A DNA stretch of 18,838 nt from Coemansia sp. RSA 922 (taxonomy: Eukaryota > Kickxellomycota > Kickxellomycetes > Kickxellales > Kickxellaceae): the NCBI GenBank assembly GCA_027577415.1, contig JANBQS010000402.1:1-18838 (forward strand), given 5' to 3'. Position numbers and translations under genes: made by a program. Positions 6,500 through 17,764 of the stretch are shown here, one piece after another (the stretch's first letter is position 1; every line of letters begins with the position of its first letter). The notes below the pieces were generated by a model. That model worked only from the letters and a program-made list of their open reading frames with translations. It was not told the DNA's origin and made no database searches.

Positions 6500-9093
6500 T
6501 TAGGTGGGAATCTGAGTGTCGTTGTCGTCCCACAGCAGCGTTTCCATCCAGTAGAACATGATCTCGCCAAAACGCGAGCGAGGGGCCCGTTTGCGCAACG
6601 GCGAGTAATACCTGCTGACAGGGCTATCATCAACAACCAAGATCTGGCGAATCTGGTGCATGCCAGATGCGTCCGAGGACTTGATAGCTGTCGCCATTGT
6701 GCCGTTGTTGCCCGAGCTAAATGGCAACGACGAAGCCAGCGGTTGCGAGATATTCATGTAGCTAGCGGTAATTATCCCCAGGCAGAAAATCACCAACGAG
6801 TAGATGATGATAGCCGCAGTCGTGTGCTGGCCATGAGCTATGACTTGCACCAAACCCGAGGCTCCGCCACCGTTCTTACCGGCAGACATGCGCTTCTCGT
6901 TGTAATCACCGGCGACATTATCGACCATACGGGAGAGTGTAGGGTTAGCGCGGCTGCGGATAGCCTCCTTTAATCCGTATTTATAGGGCGCCATAAACAC
7001 GTCCATGAGCTCGCGCCGCAGCTTGTCCGGGCTCTCTGAGCCGACGTCATAATACTCGACGCGCTTCCATACTTCGCCTAGGATAACCAGATCCTCGGAA
7101 GAGCACTTGGCCAGCGATGTGCTCACCCACTGACGCACGGCTGCTTCACGCAAAGTCTTGACTTCCCTAGCAGACAGAAGCTCGCCTGTTGTCTGGGCGC
7201 TGCTATGCTTCAGGGCAGTGGCACCACGATTGCGTCTGGTCAGAGCTGATGAGCCGTCGCCGGCAATGTCATCGACGCCCAGCAAATCCCGAGCGCCATT
7301 ATTTGCGAGTTCGTCTTGCAAACTAGCGTACTTGCGATGTGAGCGCCGGAGTGCGTCGGCATCAGGCCCAGATGAGCCACCGTCAGCGCTGGCCAGAGCC
7401 GAGGTCTGCATCTGTACGCGCAGGTCGCCCAGCTCGTGGCGTAGAGTCTCGATGGTCTCGTTCAAGTTTGTGTTCTCCCGATGTGCTGCGTCGGCCTCGA
7501 CCTTGAACTCCCTGGCCGCGCTTAGCTCGTGCAGCAGCTCCTGATGCTGCAACTCAAGCAAGCGGTGCTCCTTGGCCAGCTGCTCTTGCTGCTGGTAGTT
7601 GGCGTTCAGGCTGGACTTTAGCGAGATAATCTCCGACTGGTGCTCCAGGGCACGGTGGTTGGCCGCATCCACTTGATTGATCTTGGTCTCGAGCTGACGC
7701 TTGAACTTGGCCGACTGCGCGGTGGCATTGGACTGCTCGATGCCCATACGCTCGACTTCGGCCTCAGCAGCCTTGAGACTCTCCTGGTACGCATTGCACT
7801 CTCCCTTGAGCCGCTCAATGTCGCGCCGCTTCATAGTCAGATCGGCCTTACACTCGTCCAAGTCCCGCTCTAGCTTTACCGTCGTCTTTTCGTTTTGACG
7901 CTCAATCCGGTCGATGTGGCGGTCTCTTTCGATGATCTTCTTTTGCAGCTCGGTGTTTTTGCCTTGCAGCTCGTCGACGTACCTGCGGCTGCCGTTATCC
8001 AGGCCTGCAAAACGAGAGGGCGAGGGCAGTTCGGGTACTGGCGAGCGCGAGTCCCGGTACGGACTAACAGGGCTGATGGGTACTTCATGCACGCGAGTGT
8101 TGCCATTGGGCGAGCCTTGGGGCCGTGATTGAATATGCTGTCGCAGGGCCTTACGGCTAACCTGTGGTGTCGTAAGCCCGCTTGGGTCCTAAGAAACCAA
8201 AAGTGAGAAGGTTGTTAGCGTGGTTGTCTTTGAACAAGGTGTCAGAGCTCATGCAGGAAATCTCTGCACATGGTACCCTCGTGAGCACGGACAACAAACA
8301 AACATATGCCAGGTGGTGTACCTGAGCAGCGGTGCCGTAAAAAGAGATGGGGGCGAGGAAGTAAGGCGCAGTAGGCCCCTGGAAGCACCAGCCTCCTTTT
8401 TTTCAGCGGCATCCAACTCTAGAACAATCAAGTGACAACGGTTGTTGCTTCGAGCTAATTGCTCCATTAGGCAAAAGAGACAAAATGAAGGGCCCCCGCA
8501 CACAAAATGGAACTTACCAGTGAGTCCGAGTACGTCGGCTGCTCAAGCGTTTGGCGAGTTCTCGACCCACCATTGCCAGTGGTATTAACAGCCAAGTTTC
8601 CCTGCGAAGAAGGGCCCAATCCCTTTTGCGCTGCAAAGCTAGAAATCGAGTTGACAAGGCTGGGCTGTATGCTAGCTGCCCGGGTATCGTATTCGTCGTT
8701 AGTCATCGATGCCAGATTGCGCTGACGGAGTCTGCTTCCCTCAGCCGTGGACGAAAAGGGTGCCCGTCTACTCGCAGGGCTGACCGCGCGATTGCGCACC
8801 ACCTGGGGTGGCGGCTCCGTAGCCGTAGCAGTATTGTTGGACTCGGGTACTGTTTGGATATTCTCTTCTTCTAAAAATAGCGCTGGTAGCACGACTTGCA
8901 AATACATCATACCCTCTTTGTGTGAGCACGCCGCGACGCTAGTAATCATGTCCTTGCAGAGTTCAAGCTTTTCCAGGTCTAAAAAGGTTGCTTCCGGCTC
9001 GCCAGTCAGACCAGAAACCAGCGCAGAGAGCTTTGCGGTGTCGAATTGCCCGAGCCTTTTGCATTCTTCAACGTAACTGAGTAGCGCGTCCAT
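6500..9093 (-). CDS. Coiled-coil, single-pass C-terminal membrane protein (754 aa, two exons); candidate KASH-like nuclear-envelope protein
   Basis: Exon 1 is 9093-8518 (192 codons) and exon 2 is 8188-6500. The 329-bp intron has GTAAGT at 8517-8512, CTAAC branch-like sequence about 25 bases before the TTCTTAG acceptor, and keeps phase 0. Residues 1-80 look helical and could be degenerate EF-hands. About 80-250 is Ser/Pro/Arg-rich and disordered. About 255-454 is a long heptad coiled coil. About 532-619 is a second helical region. One hydrophobic segment lies at 648-669, leaving an 85-residue C-terminal tail rich in Arg and ending in WDDNDTQIPT. There is no signal peptide. This architecture fits KASH proteins such as KASH5 or fission-yeast Kms, which join dynein or spindle poles to SUN proteins, but I cannot match the family by sequence. 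A Golgi coiled-coil tether is the main alternative. Confidence 0.75.
8189..8517 (-). other. Spliceosomal intron in the coiled-coil gene
   Basis: Donor GTAAGT (8517-8512), branch-like CGCTAAC (8220-8214) and acceptor TTCTTAG ending at 8189. Removing it joins two frames in phase 0 with no stop. Without splicing the first frame ends 16 residues later. It is long for a fungal intron; I see no internal exon. Confidence 0.8.
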
Positions 9094-9434
9094 TTGGTCA
9101 AGTTAGAGTTAGCCCTGAGTAGGCTCCAAGTGGGCACGTATGAAAAAGAAAAAAGTTTCGTAAATATGAAGGTTTAGAAAAATAACGTGAGCAAAGTCAG
9201 AAATGCTCTCTTGTGTACATCAAGCACACACTCGTTTTGGGCAATCCCTCTCATGCCTAGATCCAATCAAGTGATTATGATCGAACCTTTTTGATATTTT
9301 TTTCTGTGCCAACCAAAAAAAAAAAATATGGCCGAGCCGACTGTCGTTTCCCGTTCATTCGACTTTTTGTCTATATTTAAATATTCCTATACTGTAAAGG
9401 CATTGCGCGTGTGTGGCGACACTAGTTGGGAGAA
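9094..9434. promoter_or_regulatory. Divergent promoter between the coiled-coil gene and BMS1
   Basis: 341 bases separate two head-to-head start codons. A TA-rich core, CTATATTTAAATATTCC, lies about 60 bases before the BMS1 ATG. An A-run (9317-9326) and T-run (9297-9303) could exclude nucleosomes. Housekeeping-type arrangement; no clear TATA box is seen for the minus-strand gene. Confidence 0.45.
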
Positions 9435-12400
9435 ATGGACGCCAAGCAGACGCACAAGGCGCATCGCGTGCACAAGTCGGGCGCCAGTGCTAAAAAGAAG
9501 CTCCAGGCTAACAATCGCAAGAATGCCGAAAAGAACAACCCCAAGGCGTTTGCCATGCAATCGGGTCAAAAGGCCGACCGCATGGCACGTCGCAAGGCCG
9601 AGCTGAACGAGAAAAAGTACCACGTACCCATGGCCGACCGCACACCCACGATCCCACCACCCATCGTTGTAGCCATTGTAGGACCCTCCCAGTGCGGCAA
9701 AACCACTCTAATCAAGTCACTAGTACGCCGCTATACCAAGCACACTTTGTCCGAGATCCGGGGACCCGTCACAGTGGTCAGCGGCAAGCACCAGAGGCTG
9801 ACGTTTATGGAGTGCGCAAACGACGTTAGTGCGATGACTGATATGGCCAAAGTAGCGGATCTGGTTATTCTCGCGATCGATGCTAGTTTTGGATTCGAGA
9901 TGGAGACGTTCGAGTTTTTGAACTTGCTGCAGACGCATGGAATGCCCAAAGTCATGGGCGTTCTCACTCATATGGATGGCTTCAAGGATAATAAGGCGCT
10001 GAAGATGGCGAAAAAGAACTTTAAGCATCGGTTCTGGACTGAGGTCTACGACGGCGCCAAGCTCTTTTATCTGTCGGGCGTTGAGAACGGCCGCTACCTC
10101 GATCGAGAGATCCTCAATCTGTCGCGCTTCATCTCCGTCGTCAAGCTGCGCCCGCTGGCTTGGCGCAGCTCCCACCCGTACTTGTTGGCTGACCGCGTAC
10201 AGGATCTGACTGACCCTGAAGTGCTCGAGCGCGATCCCAAGGCCAACCGCACAGTCGCGCTATACGGCTACCTCCGTGGCACGCACATGAAGGGCCATGA
10301 TCGCGTACATATCCCTGGCGCTGGCGACTACCAGATCGACCAAGCCGAGACGCTGCCCGACCCCTGCCCAATCCCTGACAAGGAGCGTAAGCGTTTGGAC
10401 GAGCGCCACAAGCTGATTTATGCGCCAATGTCGGAGGTCAACGGCGTTATGTACGACAAGGATGCCGTTTACATTGATGTCAAAAAGCCGCAGCACGAGG
10501 AGAAGGCCGAAGAAGGCGAGGGCGAGAAGATGCTGAGCGAGTTGCAAAAGGTTAATGCTATTACTGAGCGCTTGGCTAATCAGCAGTTTAATCTCTTTTC
10601 AGGTGCTCAGCCTGTCACTGCTGACTCCATTCGTCGTCCGGCCGTGTTTGATGGCGAGGCTGGCGAGAGCGAGGATGAAGATGAGGATGGGGATAGCGCC
10701 AGCGAGAGTGAGGGTGAGGATAGTGCCGGCGAGAGTGAGGATGAGTCAAGCGATGAGGACGATGAGCCAGCACCTGTGGACTATCGCGCTCAGCGCATTG
10801 CTGCTCGCGCGGCTGAGGATGGCGCCAACGTCTTTGCTGCCGAGGATGATGACGATGATGAAGACGACGATATTTTGCGCCGCGTAGACGCCTCTAGCGA
10901 CAGCGAGGATAGCGATGGCGACAGCGACTCCAACGACAGCCAAGTCGAGCGTCTTGCTCCTATCCACACTGGCGTCAAGCGCGTCAACTTGATGGACCTT
11001 GTCTACGGCCCGCCCAGTGCCACTGCGAGCAAGGGCAAGTCCAAGGCCAAGGGAGGCGCAGACGACGGCGAAGACAACGTAAAGTCGCTGGCGTTTACCG
11101 ATGACCTTGATATTCGGGAGCTCTACCGCCACTTTATCACCAACCCTGACGAGAGCGGCGACGAGGAGGGCAATGCTGGCGCAGCTGCTGACTACGGCGA
11201 GGATGCGACGGGCGATTTCGTCGACCTCGAGGCCGAGTCTGGCGGTGAAGATGAGGCTGGATCTGATGCTGCTGCTGCCGAGGGCTCCGACGCTGACTCT
11301 GCTTCTGGCGACTCTGAGGATGAGAGCGAGAGCGAGGCTGAGCTTCCTGAGGAGAACCGGTTCGGCTTGTCGGCTGAAAAGATGAAAAAGCTCAAAAACA
11401 AGTTTGACAAGATCTACGATGCCGAGGCCGACGATGGCGAAAAGAAGGACTTTTACCAGCAGCAGAAGGAGGAGCTCCAGAGCTACGTCGACAACACTCG
11501 CAATGAAATGTCCGAGTTGGCCGATATCAACTACCGGTGGTCTGGCGAGTACGTCAAGGTGGTTATCGAAGACATGCCCTACGAGTTTATGCAAGGGTTC
11601 AATCCTGCCTTACCCGTCGTTGTCGGTGGCATCTCCAACGAGGAGGGTCTGTCGCTGATCAACCTCCGCATTAAGCGGCATCGCTGGTACCCGAAGATTC
11701 TGAAGACTGGCGACCCCATTGTCATCTCCGTGGGCTGGCGGCGGTTCCAAACGATTCCTACGTACTTTATGAACGATCGGATCAAGAACCGCATGCTCAA
11801 GTATACGCCCGAGCACATGCACTGTAGCGCCGCTATCTACGGCCCGTACATTCCGCCAGGCACGGGTTTCTGCGCGTACTTTTTGAAGCGCATGCACAGC
11901 TTTGGTATTGCGGCTACGGGCACTGTTCTGGAGAACAGTCAGTCGATCGATATAGTCAAGAAGCTCAAGCTCACGGGCTACCCTGACAAAATCCACAAGA
12001 ACACGGCATATATCAAGAAGATGTTCAACTCGCCGTTGGAAGTAGCCAAATTCGAGGGCGCCTCAGTCAAGACGGTCAGTGGGATCCGAGGTCAGGTGAA
12101 AAAGGCGGCGGGCAACGCTGGTATGTTCCGTGCGACGTTTGAGGACAAGATCAAGATCAGCGATATCGTGTTCCTGCGGGCTCTGCACACGATTCCGATC
12201 AAAAAGTTCTACAACCCTATCACGTCGCTCATATCGGTTACGTACATGCGGTCTATTGCGGAGATTCGGAGATCCAAGAACATGGCTGTGCCCAACAAGC
12301 AGGACTCGCACTATAAGCCTATTACTCGGGTGGCTAAGCACTTTAATCCCCTGGTCGTCCCCAAGTCTCTGCAGGCCGACTTGCCGTTCAAGTCAAAGCC

Positions 12401-12671
12401 CAAGATTATCAAGACTGATAGTACGACTCGGGCGGTGGTCATGGACGAGCATGATAAGAAGGTGTCGGATCTTATTGGCAAAATCAACTTGCTGTACAAG
12501 GACAAGTCGAAGAAGAAGCGCGAGAAGGATACAAAGCAGCGGTCCGAGTATAAGCTCAAGCGCCAGGCTGAGGAGGCTGAGGCTGATTCTCGTCGTAAGA
12601 AGAAGCGCAAGACTTTCTTCCGCAAGGAGGGCCAACACCAGCGCGGCGGCAACAGCGGATCCAAGGACTAG
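9435..12671 (+). CDS. BMS1: Ribosome biogenesis GTPase Bms1 (1078 aa)
   Basis: Bms1 is an essential nucleolar GTPase of the small-subunit processome. It brings in the Rcl1 protein and supports pre-18S rRNA cleavage and 40S maturation. The sequence shows a Lys-rich N-terminus, a P-loop GPSQCGKTT at residues 83-91, the family signature [14 protein letters not shown] right after it, switch-like RLTFMEC, and LTHMD at 177-181 in place of the usual NKxD. An AARP2CN-type region follows (about 220-315). A long Asp/Glu/Ser-rich segment (about 390-640) is natively acidic. The C-terminal ribosome-biogenesis domain includes [10 protein letters not shown] and RVAKHFNPL, and the tail is Lys/Arg-rich. The length is close to yeast Bms1 (about 1180 aa). 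The start is the first in-frame ATG after the TA-rich core. No intron is needed. Confidence 0.95.
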   Translation: MDAKQTHKAHRVHKSGASAKKKLQANNRKNAEKNNPKAFAMQSGQKADRMARRKAELNEKKYHVPMADRTPTIPPPIVVAIVGPSQCGKTTLIKSLVRRYTKHTLSEIRGPVTVVSGKHQRLTFMECANDVSAMTDMAKVADLVILAIDASFGFEMETFEFLNLLQTHGMPKVMGVLTHMDGFKDNKALKMAKKNFKHRFWTEVYDGAKLFYLSGVENGRYLDREILNLSRFISVVKLRPLAWRSSHPYLLADRVQDLTDPEVLERDPKANRTVALYGYLRGTHMKGHDRVHIPGAGDYQIDQAETLPDPCPIPDKERKRLDERHKLIYAPMSEVNGVMYDKDAVYIDVKKPQHEEKAEEGEGEKMLSELQKVNAITERLANQQFNLFSGAQPVTADSIRRPAVFDGEAGESEDEDEDGDSASESEGEDSAGESEDESSDEDDEPAPVDYRAQRIAARAAEDGANVFAAEDDDDDEDDDILRRVDASSDSEDSDGDSDSNDSQVERLAPIHTGVKRVNLMDLVYGPPSATASKGKSKAKGGADDGEDNVKSLAFTDDLDIRELYRHFITNPDESGDEEGNAGAAADYGEDATGDFVDLEAESGGEDEAGSDAAAAEGSDADSASGDSEDESESEAELPEENRFGLSAEKMKKLKNKFDKIYDAEADDGEKKDFYQQQKEELQSYVDNTRNEMSELADINYRWSGEYVKVVIEDMPYEFMQGFNPALPVVVGGISNEEGLSLINLRIKRHRWYPKILKTGDPIVISVGWRRFQTIPTYFMNDRIKNRMLKYTPEHMHCSAAIYGPYIPPGTGFCAYFLKRMHSFGIAATGTVLENSQSIDIVKKLKLTGYPDKIHKNTAYIKKMFNSPLEVAKFEGASVKTVSGIRGQVKKAAGNAGMFRATFEDKIKISDIVFLRALHTIPIKKFYNPITSLISVTYMRSIAEIRRSKNMAVPNKQDSHYKPITRVAKHFNPLVVPKSLQADLPFKSKPKIIKTDSTTRAVVMDEHDKKVSDLIGKINLLYKDKSKKKREKDTKQRSEYKLKRQAEEAEADSRRKKKRKTFFRKEGQHQRGGNSGSKD

Positions 12672-12937
12672 ATCTCATTATGTGTGTGTGTCGTTTCTCA
12701 TTAAAAAGATTATCCCGACTAAAAATAATATCCCTGATTTCCTCGGCTGGATTGAGGAGGAGGGTACGTGCATACGTGCGGGGATGAAAGAGAATGGCAT
12801 CAAAAAAGTCTCGTTAGTTCTTTTTTTCGTCTTTCTCAAATTCTTTTGTTCCTTTTTTGACCTCATTTCAATCTCTATATTTTTTCTCCCTTATTCCAAT
12901 TTCATAAACAGACGTCAATTTTTATTTAAATAAGAGT
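12672..12937. other. BMS1 3' end and promoter of the TBC gene
   Basis: ATTAAA at 12700-12705 is a likely polyadenylation signal 29 bases after the BMS1 stop. T-runs and an AT-rich stretch (TTTTTATTTAAATAAG) precede the downstream ATG at 12938, and GACGTCA at 12911-12917 is a possible bZIP site. Two same-strand genes are packed within 266 bases. Confidence 0.4.
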
Positions 12938-15900
12938 ATGTTTGTGCTGCCTGCACCGGCCGAGCCTAGCGCCTTTTGGAGTGACGTCAAGTATACCGAG
13001 AACTTTGTACTCCAGCAGTCCGTTTCAGCTGGCGGGGCGTTCCTGCGAAACGTTTTAGCGACCATCCAAAACGTATTAGAGACAAAGCCGCCTCCCTTTC
13101 GTATTGTCTACCGACACATATCAGCTGGCGATACCTTCATCTTACTGGGAGCCGGTGAGACGCGCGAAGAGATAGAGGCGGACTGGAAATGGCTCTACGA
13201 GAACATCATGCCTGTTGTCAGCGATTTGGAGGACCCAGCCGAGCGAGCTAGCTTTGTGGTGACGAAAATCCGGTTCCTGGCTACTGCTGAAGGCGGACAG
13301 GACGTATCGGCAGACCGCAAAATGCGAGCAGCGGCTACGACCTTCCGACAGACCTTTGATGTGGGCCGGTCAGAGAACTTGGTCACTTACTATTCGTGTG
13401 CGTTGCAGAAGAACTTTATGTTGCACCAGGGATGGCTGTACCTGAGCGAGCATTTCTTCTGCTTTTATTCGTATATGTTCGGGTCTGAGAAAAAGATCAT
13501 CTTTGAGTTGCGCGACATTAAGGACTTGGCCAAGGCCAAATCCATGGGCGGTGTGCGTGATGACGCTATAGAGGTGGTGACTAAGGATGGTAGCCGGTAC
13601 GCGTTTTCCAACTTGTTTCATCGAGACGAGACGTTTGACATGCTTTCGCAGCTGACTGCCAATACGATGAAACGCGTGCTGCTCAATTCAGAGTACGCTA
13701 GTACCCAGCACCAGTCGTCGGGTGGCCATAAACGTAACCCGAGTGCCGCCAGTGCTTTGAGTACAGGGTCTCGCCAGCCCGTGGTGGCACCCGTAGCCCA
13801 GCGGGCTAGATCGCTGGCCGAGCAGATATCGCAACAGCGGCGCAACGAGGAGTTCCAGGGCGAGTTTGGCCTGCCTGGCAGCGAGACTCTGTTGTCGGTG
13901 ATCGACATGGCAAGTATGTCTATTCCTGGATCGATTAACGTGTACTTGGGCAAACTATATCTGTCGACGAGCTTTGTTTGCTACATGTCGCGCGACTTTC
14001 GTGGCTGCCGTATTATCCTGCCCCTGGCCGCTGTCCGCCGCATCGAGCGCACGAGCAGTACCGACAGCCATCTCGTGCAGTGCTACGAGCTGTCCATTAC
14101 CGTGTGGCATCAGATGGATGTGTCGTTTAAAGTACCGCTAGATAGTACCGAGTGCAATCGCTGGTGTGACGCACTCCGTGGTCAGCTCAAAACCATGGTC
14201 GAGGAGCAGCGTGTAGCCAAGGCCAGCCAAACCGCCCTGTCGCGCTACACACTGCGGGCATTCTGCAAGACGTGTGCTAGCGAGTACTTGCTCGCGGAAG
14301 AGGATAGCGAGCAGACATTCGCAGAGACGGAGGCTCAGACGTACGTTGACTGTCTCGGCAAGACATTTGGGTTCCCTGGCGACCCGCGGGTTCAAAAGGA
14401 AAAGCCCAAGCGCCGGTACTGGCTCAAATACATGCGCGACTATGGACGCAATCTGACTATTATCCGTCGAGCCGAGTTTGACCGTCTGATCCGCGTGGGA
14501 CTGCCCAACTGTCTGCGCGGCGAGATCTGGGAGCTCAGCTCTGGTGCCATGTACTTGAGATTCCAGAACCGTGGTGTATACGAAAAGTACGTCAACGACT
14601 ACCTTGATCGGCCAGGACCTTACGCCGACGAGATTGAAAAGGACTTGAATCGGTCGTTGCCCGAGTACGCTGGATACCAGTCGCCTGAGGGTATCGACGC
14701 CCTACGCCGAGTGCTGAACGCATACTCGCTGCGCGATTCGGAGCTGGGCTACTGCCAGGCCATGAACATTGTGGCGTCGACTATGCTGATCTTCATGACG
14801 GAGGAGCAGGTGTTCTGGACATTGACTGTCATGTGCGACCGCCTGGTGCCTGGATACTACAGCCCGTCGATGTATGGCGCCTCGCTCGACCAGTCTATAT
14901 TCCAGTCCCTCGTCGAAGACACGATGCCCGTGCTTGCCGCCAGCTTTAAGAAGCGCGACATACAATTGTCCATCGCCTGCCTCCCCTGGTTCCTCACCCT
15001 GTTTGTCAACTCGATGCCATTGGTCTACGCACTGCGCGTACTGGACTGCTTTTTCCTCGAGGGACCCAAGATCCTGTTCCGCATCGGTCTAGCTATCCTC
15101 AAGATCAACGGCGGCGCACTGTTGGAGGCCACTGACGACGGTATGTTCCTCTTCGTGCTCAAAGAGTACTACTCCACGCTGGGCGACCTCGCATACCCGG
15201 ACTCTAAAAACATGCGGGCGCGCCAAGTAACAAAGTTCCATGAACTGCTGTATGTGGCCTACAGTGACTTCCCCACTATCACTCACGGCAGAATCGAGGA
15301 ATTGCGTCGCTCGCACCAGCTGCGTATTGTGCATTCGGTTGAGGAGTTCTCTAAGCGCACGTTTTTGCGCAACGTCGTTGAATCGAGCGGGTTTACCAAG
15401 GAGCAGCTGTCGTTGCTGTATGACAGATACTACTCGGTGCTCTTTTACGCCCGTGGGCTCGGCGCTGAATCAGGTTCCCTGTTGTCTCCCTCTGGCGGGC
15501 GCAAGGAGCACGAGGCATCGGCGGCCAAGGTTACGCTGGATGTGTACGCGTTTGCGAGGTTCATGTATGAGATCTCGTCGTGGATGCGGGTGCAGATTAA
15601 GGAGGCTCGTGAGCGTACGCAGAACCATCGGAACGTCAGTTTGGCCGACACCAAGCGGAAGAGCCCTGCTAGTAGCTCTACTGGACTTTCGGGCGGTAAT
15701 GGCGGTCGGGACAACAGTGGCAAGTCAAAGATCGACGATGTGTCGCGAGAGACTGCGGCTAGCTTGGAGAACCCCGGCTGGTTTGTCACGTCTTTATTTA
15801 GATACGCCAGTCGCATTGTTCCTCCGGTCTCTCGGCTTCACGCATTTGACACTGACAGCGATGGATCTCGCGAAGTCAGTGCTCCCATGGATCTGATCTC

Positions 15901-17260
15901 GCCCTCCGCCGAGGAAGGCTTTGACAGCTTGGGCTTGGCTGATGGCGCAATGCCACTTGACGACTCTGCTACAACTCATAGCCTGCCAACGACGTCAGCT
16001 ACTACGACGAAACCAGTCGCAGTGGAACCAGTTTCTCTTGCATCTGACGACGCGCCGATCGAGAGCCTACGAGTATCGTTCCAGCAGTGTGTTATTGCGC
16101 TGGGCCGTATAGTCAACACGGACCTTTTAACTCGCATGGACGTTTTCTTTGACATGTACGCGATGACCATGTCCGACGCAATCAACCGCAAAGAAATGTT
16201 CCAACTCTCCGAAGCCATCCTCTATATCGGCCACGGTGAAGACGTAGAAACCGGTGCCACCCGTCATTCACATCCCACCAACATTGACATAACCAACGAA
16301 GAGCGACTACTACGCTCCGTCTCCGAGTTCCTGCGTCGCGCAGTATCCTATGGTGACAGTGAAGACTTGCGGCGTAACGATGGGCGTCGTGCAGACTTTG
16401 TGCTGCCCCGTAACATGTTCCGTGTAGTCGTGTTGGAAGACGAGATGTTGGAGCAGTTCTTTTCAGAAATGGTGCCCGCATCGTTTAGGTTCACTGACGG
16501 TGTCGAGCTATCTAATCCGCTTAGAGCTATTTCTACACATCTGCCGATTTCTCCTACTACGCCGCGCAGCGCAGAGTCTGCGTCGGCTAGAATTTTGGCT
16601 GGTGGGAGATCGGTGGCTGAGGGTATGTCTGCCAGAGTTGCTCAGACTATTGCACTTGGTAGTCAGTTTGTCGACCAGCGTGTGTTGACTCCTATTGTAC
16701 GTGGCGCAGCATTGTCAGAGGGCTTGGTGGCAAAGGCGTGGTCGCCAGGGGCGCCCAACAGTGAGTCTGAAGCAACTGGGTTCGTCGTTTCTGATGAGTT
16801 GGCCAAATCTACGCTGCTATCTAACGCAGAACCTAGCCTTGACAAGAGTCCCAGTGAGCGAGTAGCTGACGATATGGCGCGCATGTCGCTGGGTGGTATG
16901 GACGGTTATTTTGAGACTGTGACTCGTCCGACAGATGGCTTACAGAGGCAGCGCCTTCCTGCTGAGTTGCAAGAGAACCAGTGGGTTAATGCTCCGCAGG
17001 ATCCATATGAGAACTTGCTGGATGAGGTCGACCAGTTGCTGGGCGAAATCAAGGATGACGACGATTCGGGAGCCAATGTCACTAAGCCGGTGGCTAACAC
17101 TGCTATTGCTGACCTTGTTAGCGATATTGACGATGTCAGCGACTTTGAAGCTGACGTAGCACACGGCGGCAAGCCTGCTGGTAACAAGCCCGAGCTCGAT
17201 CTCCATCTTGACGATGAGAGTGATGACGATATAGCACATTTGTTAGCTGACAAATCATGA
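12938..17260 (+). CDS. GRAM-GRAM-TBC domain Rab GTPase-activating protein (1440 aa), TBC1D8/9 or Gyp2 type
   Basis: TBC proteins stimulate GTP hydrolysis by Rab GTPases in membrane traffic. Two GRAM (lipid or protein-binding) domains are at about 137-238 and 305-415, then a TBC domain at about 520-730. The catalytic arginine finger lies in IEKDLNR (Arg572) and the glutamine finger in GYCQAMN (Gln607), so both are present and GAP activity is expected. A region at about 1045-1098 resembles the degenerate EF-hand pair of TBC1D8/9. The rest is Ser-rich and likely disordered, with an acidic C-terminus. Yeast Gyp2/Mdr1 (950 aa) acts on Ypt6; this one is longer through its linkers and tail. The ATG at 12938 starts the only suitable frame, and no intron is needed. 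The precise Rab target cannot be read from the sequence. Confidence 0.93.
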   Translation: MFVLPAPAEPSAFWSDVKYTENFVLQQSVSAGGAFLRNVLATIQNVLETKPPPFRIVYRHISAGDTFILLGAGETREEIEADWKWLYENIMPVVSDLEDPAERASFVVTKIRFLATAEGGQDVSADRKMRAAATTFRQTFDVGRSENLVTYYSCALQKNFMLHQGWLYLSEHFFCFYSYMFGSEKKIIFELRDIKDLAKAKSMGGVRDDAIEVVTKDGSRYAFSNLFHRDETFDMLSQLTANTMKRVLLNSEYASTQHQSSGGHKRNPSAASALSTGSRQPVVAPVAQRARSLAEQISQQRRNEEFQGEFGLPGSETLLSVIDMASMSIPGSINVYLGKLYLSTSFVCYMSRDFRGCRIILPLAAVRRIERTSSTDSHLVQCYELSITVWHQMDVSFKVPLDSTECNRWCDALRGQLKTMVEEQRVAKASQTALSRYTLRAFCKTCASEYLLAEEDSEQTFAETEAQTYVDCLGKTFGFPGDPRVQKEKPKRRYWLKYMRDYGRNLTIIRRAEFDRLIRVGLPNCLRGEIWELSSGAMYLRFQNRGVYEKYVNDYLDRPGPYADEIEKDLNRSLPEYAGYQSPEGIDALRRVLNAYSLRDSELGYCQAMNIVASTMLIFMTEEQVFWTLTVMCDRLVPGYYSPSMYGASLDQSIFQSLVEDTMPVLAASFKKRDIQLSIACLPWFLTLFVNSMPLVYALRVLDCFFLEGPKILFRIGLAILKINGGALLEATDDGMFLFVLKEYYSTLGDLAYPDSKNMRARQVTKFHELLYVAYSDFPTITHGRIEELRRSHQLRIVHSVEEFSKRTFLRNVVESSGFTKEQLSLLYDRYYSVLFYARGLGAESGSLLSPSGGRKEHEASAAKVTLDVYAFARFMYEISSWMRVQIKEARERTQNHRNVSLADTKRKSPASSSTGLSGGNGGRDNSGKSKIDDVSRETAASLENPGWFVTSLFRYASRIVPPVSRLHAFDTDSDGSREVSAPMDLISPSAEEGFDSLGLADGAMPLDDSATTHSLPTTSATTTKPVAVEPVSLASDDAPIESLRVSFQQCVIALGRIVNTDLLTRMDVFFDMYAMTMSDAINRKEMFQLSEAILYIGHGEDVETGATRHSHPTNIDITNEERLLRSVSEFLRRAVSYGDSEDLRRNDGRRADFVLPRNMFRVVVLEDEMLEQFFSEMVPASFRFTDGVELSNPLRAISTHLPISPTTPRSAESASARILAGGRSVAEGMSARVAQTIALGSQFVDQRVLTPIVRGAALSEGLVAKAWSPGAPNSESEATGFVVSDELAKSTLLSNAEPSLDKSPSERVADDMARMSLGGMDGYFETVTRPTDGLQRQRLPAELQENQWVNAPQDPYENLLDEVDQLLGEIKDDDDSGANVTKPVANTAIADLVSDIDDVSDFEADVAHGGKPAGNKPELDLHLDDESDDDIAHLLADKS

Positions 17261-17425
17261 ATATCTATTTTTTTTATTAATATACAATCCCCTTTAAAAA
17301 ATGAACACTGACAAAGTGTATTGAATCTCTTGTTTAATGTATCTGAATATCTTTGTCGCTAACAATCATCAAATCTCCTAAAGCTGTAGAAAAAAAAAAA
17401 TGATATTGTACAACTAATGCCAAGG
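17261..17425. other. 3' region of the TBC gene
   Basis: AT-rich sequence directly after the TGA stop, with T-runs (17269-17276) and an A-run (17390-17400). Likely 3' UTR and cleavage region, although no canonical AATAAA is present. Nothing else is recognised. Confidence 0.4.
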
Positions 17426-17683
17426 CTAATGACATTTATTTGCTAGCTGAATGCTACCAACGACATAATTAGTAGAAGAAAAGCCCACACGAAAATAATG
17501 TACATACTCGTTTAGTAACAACGTACGAGGGATGACAGGACATGCTGCCAGCTGATTAGAAGCATTCAAAACAATGCTGTCAGCCGATGTTGGATAGGTG
17601 CTGTTGGCAACCTCCAGTGTTCTTTTTTGTAGAAAGCACCCGAACATCACGTCGCCAACACGGAAACGTTCATATTCGGAAAT
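17426..17683 (-). other. Unrecognised minus-strand open frame, possible gene fragment
   Basis: An 86-codon open stretch reads ISEYERFRVGDVMFGCFLQK at its start, with an internal ATG at 17647, and ends at 17426. Composition is protein-like, with few low-complexity residues. GTATGT at 17507 and a TACTAAT-like branch sequence followed by GTAG ending at 17454 could define a 54-bp intron. Removing it keeps the frame, so the data do not decide. There is no TATA box nearby. It may be the remains of a larger gene or chance. Confidence 0.22.
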
Positions 17684-17764
17684 TTAATATCAAATCAGAT
17701 GACATCTTCCTTTGGTTTAAAGAAGGTACAACATAATGGTGCTTCTCTTCCCTATCTTTTCTGA

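Noticed and set aside
9328..9606. 92-codon open frame overlapping the BMS1 start, a possible upstream ORF
   Set aside because: The TA-rich core promoter lies inside it, so transcripts probably start after its ATG; the rest reads BMS1 DNA out of frame.
10746..11594. 282-codon minus-strand open frame opposite BMS1
   Set aside because: It is the antisense of the acidic GAG/GAT/GAC-rich region, which is short of stops on the other strand; it looks like no known protein.
12130..12933. 267-codon plus-strand open frame over the BMS1 C-terminus
   Set aside because: It reads the Lys/Arg-rich BMS1 tail out of frame, giving Ser/Arg low complexity.
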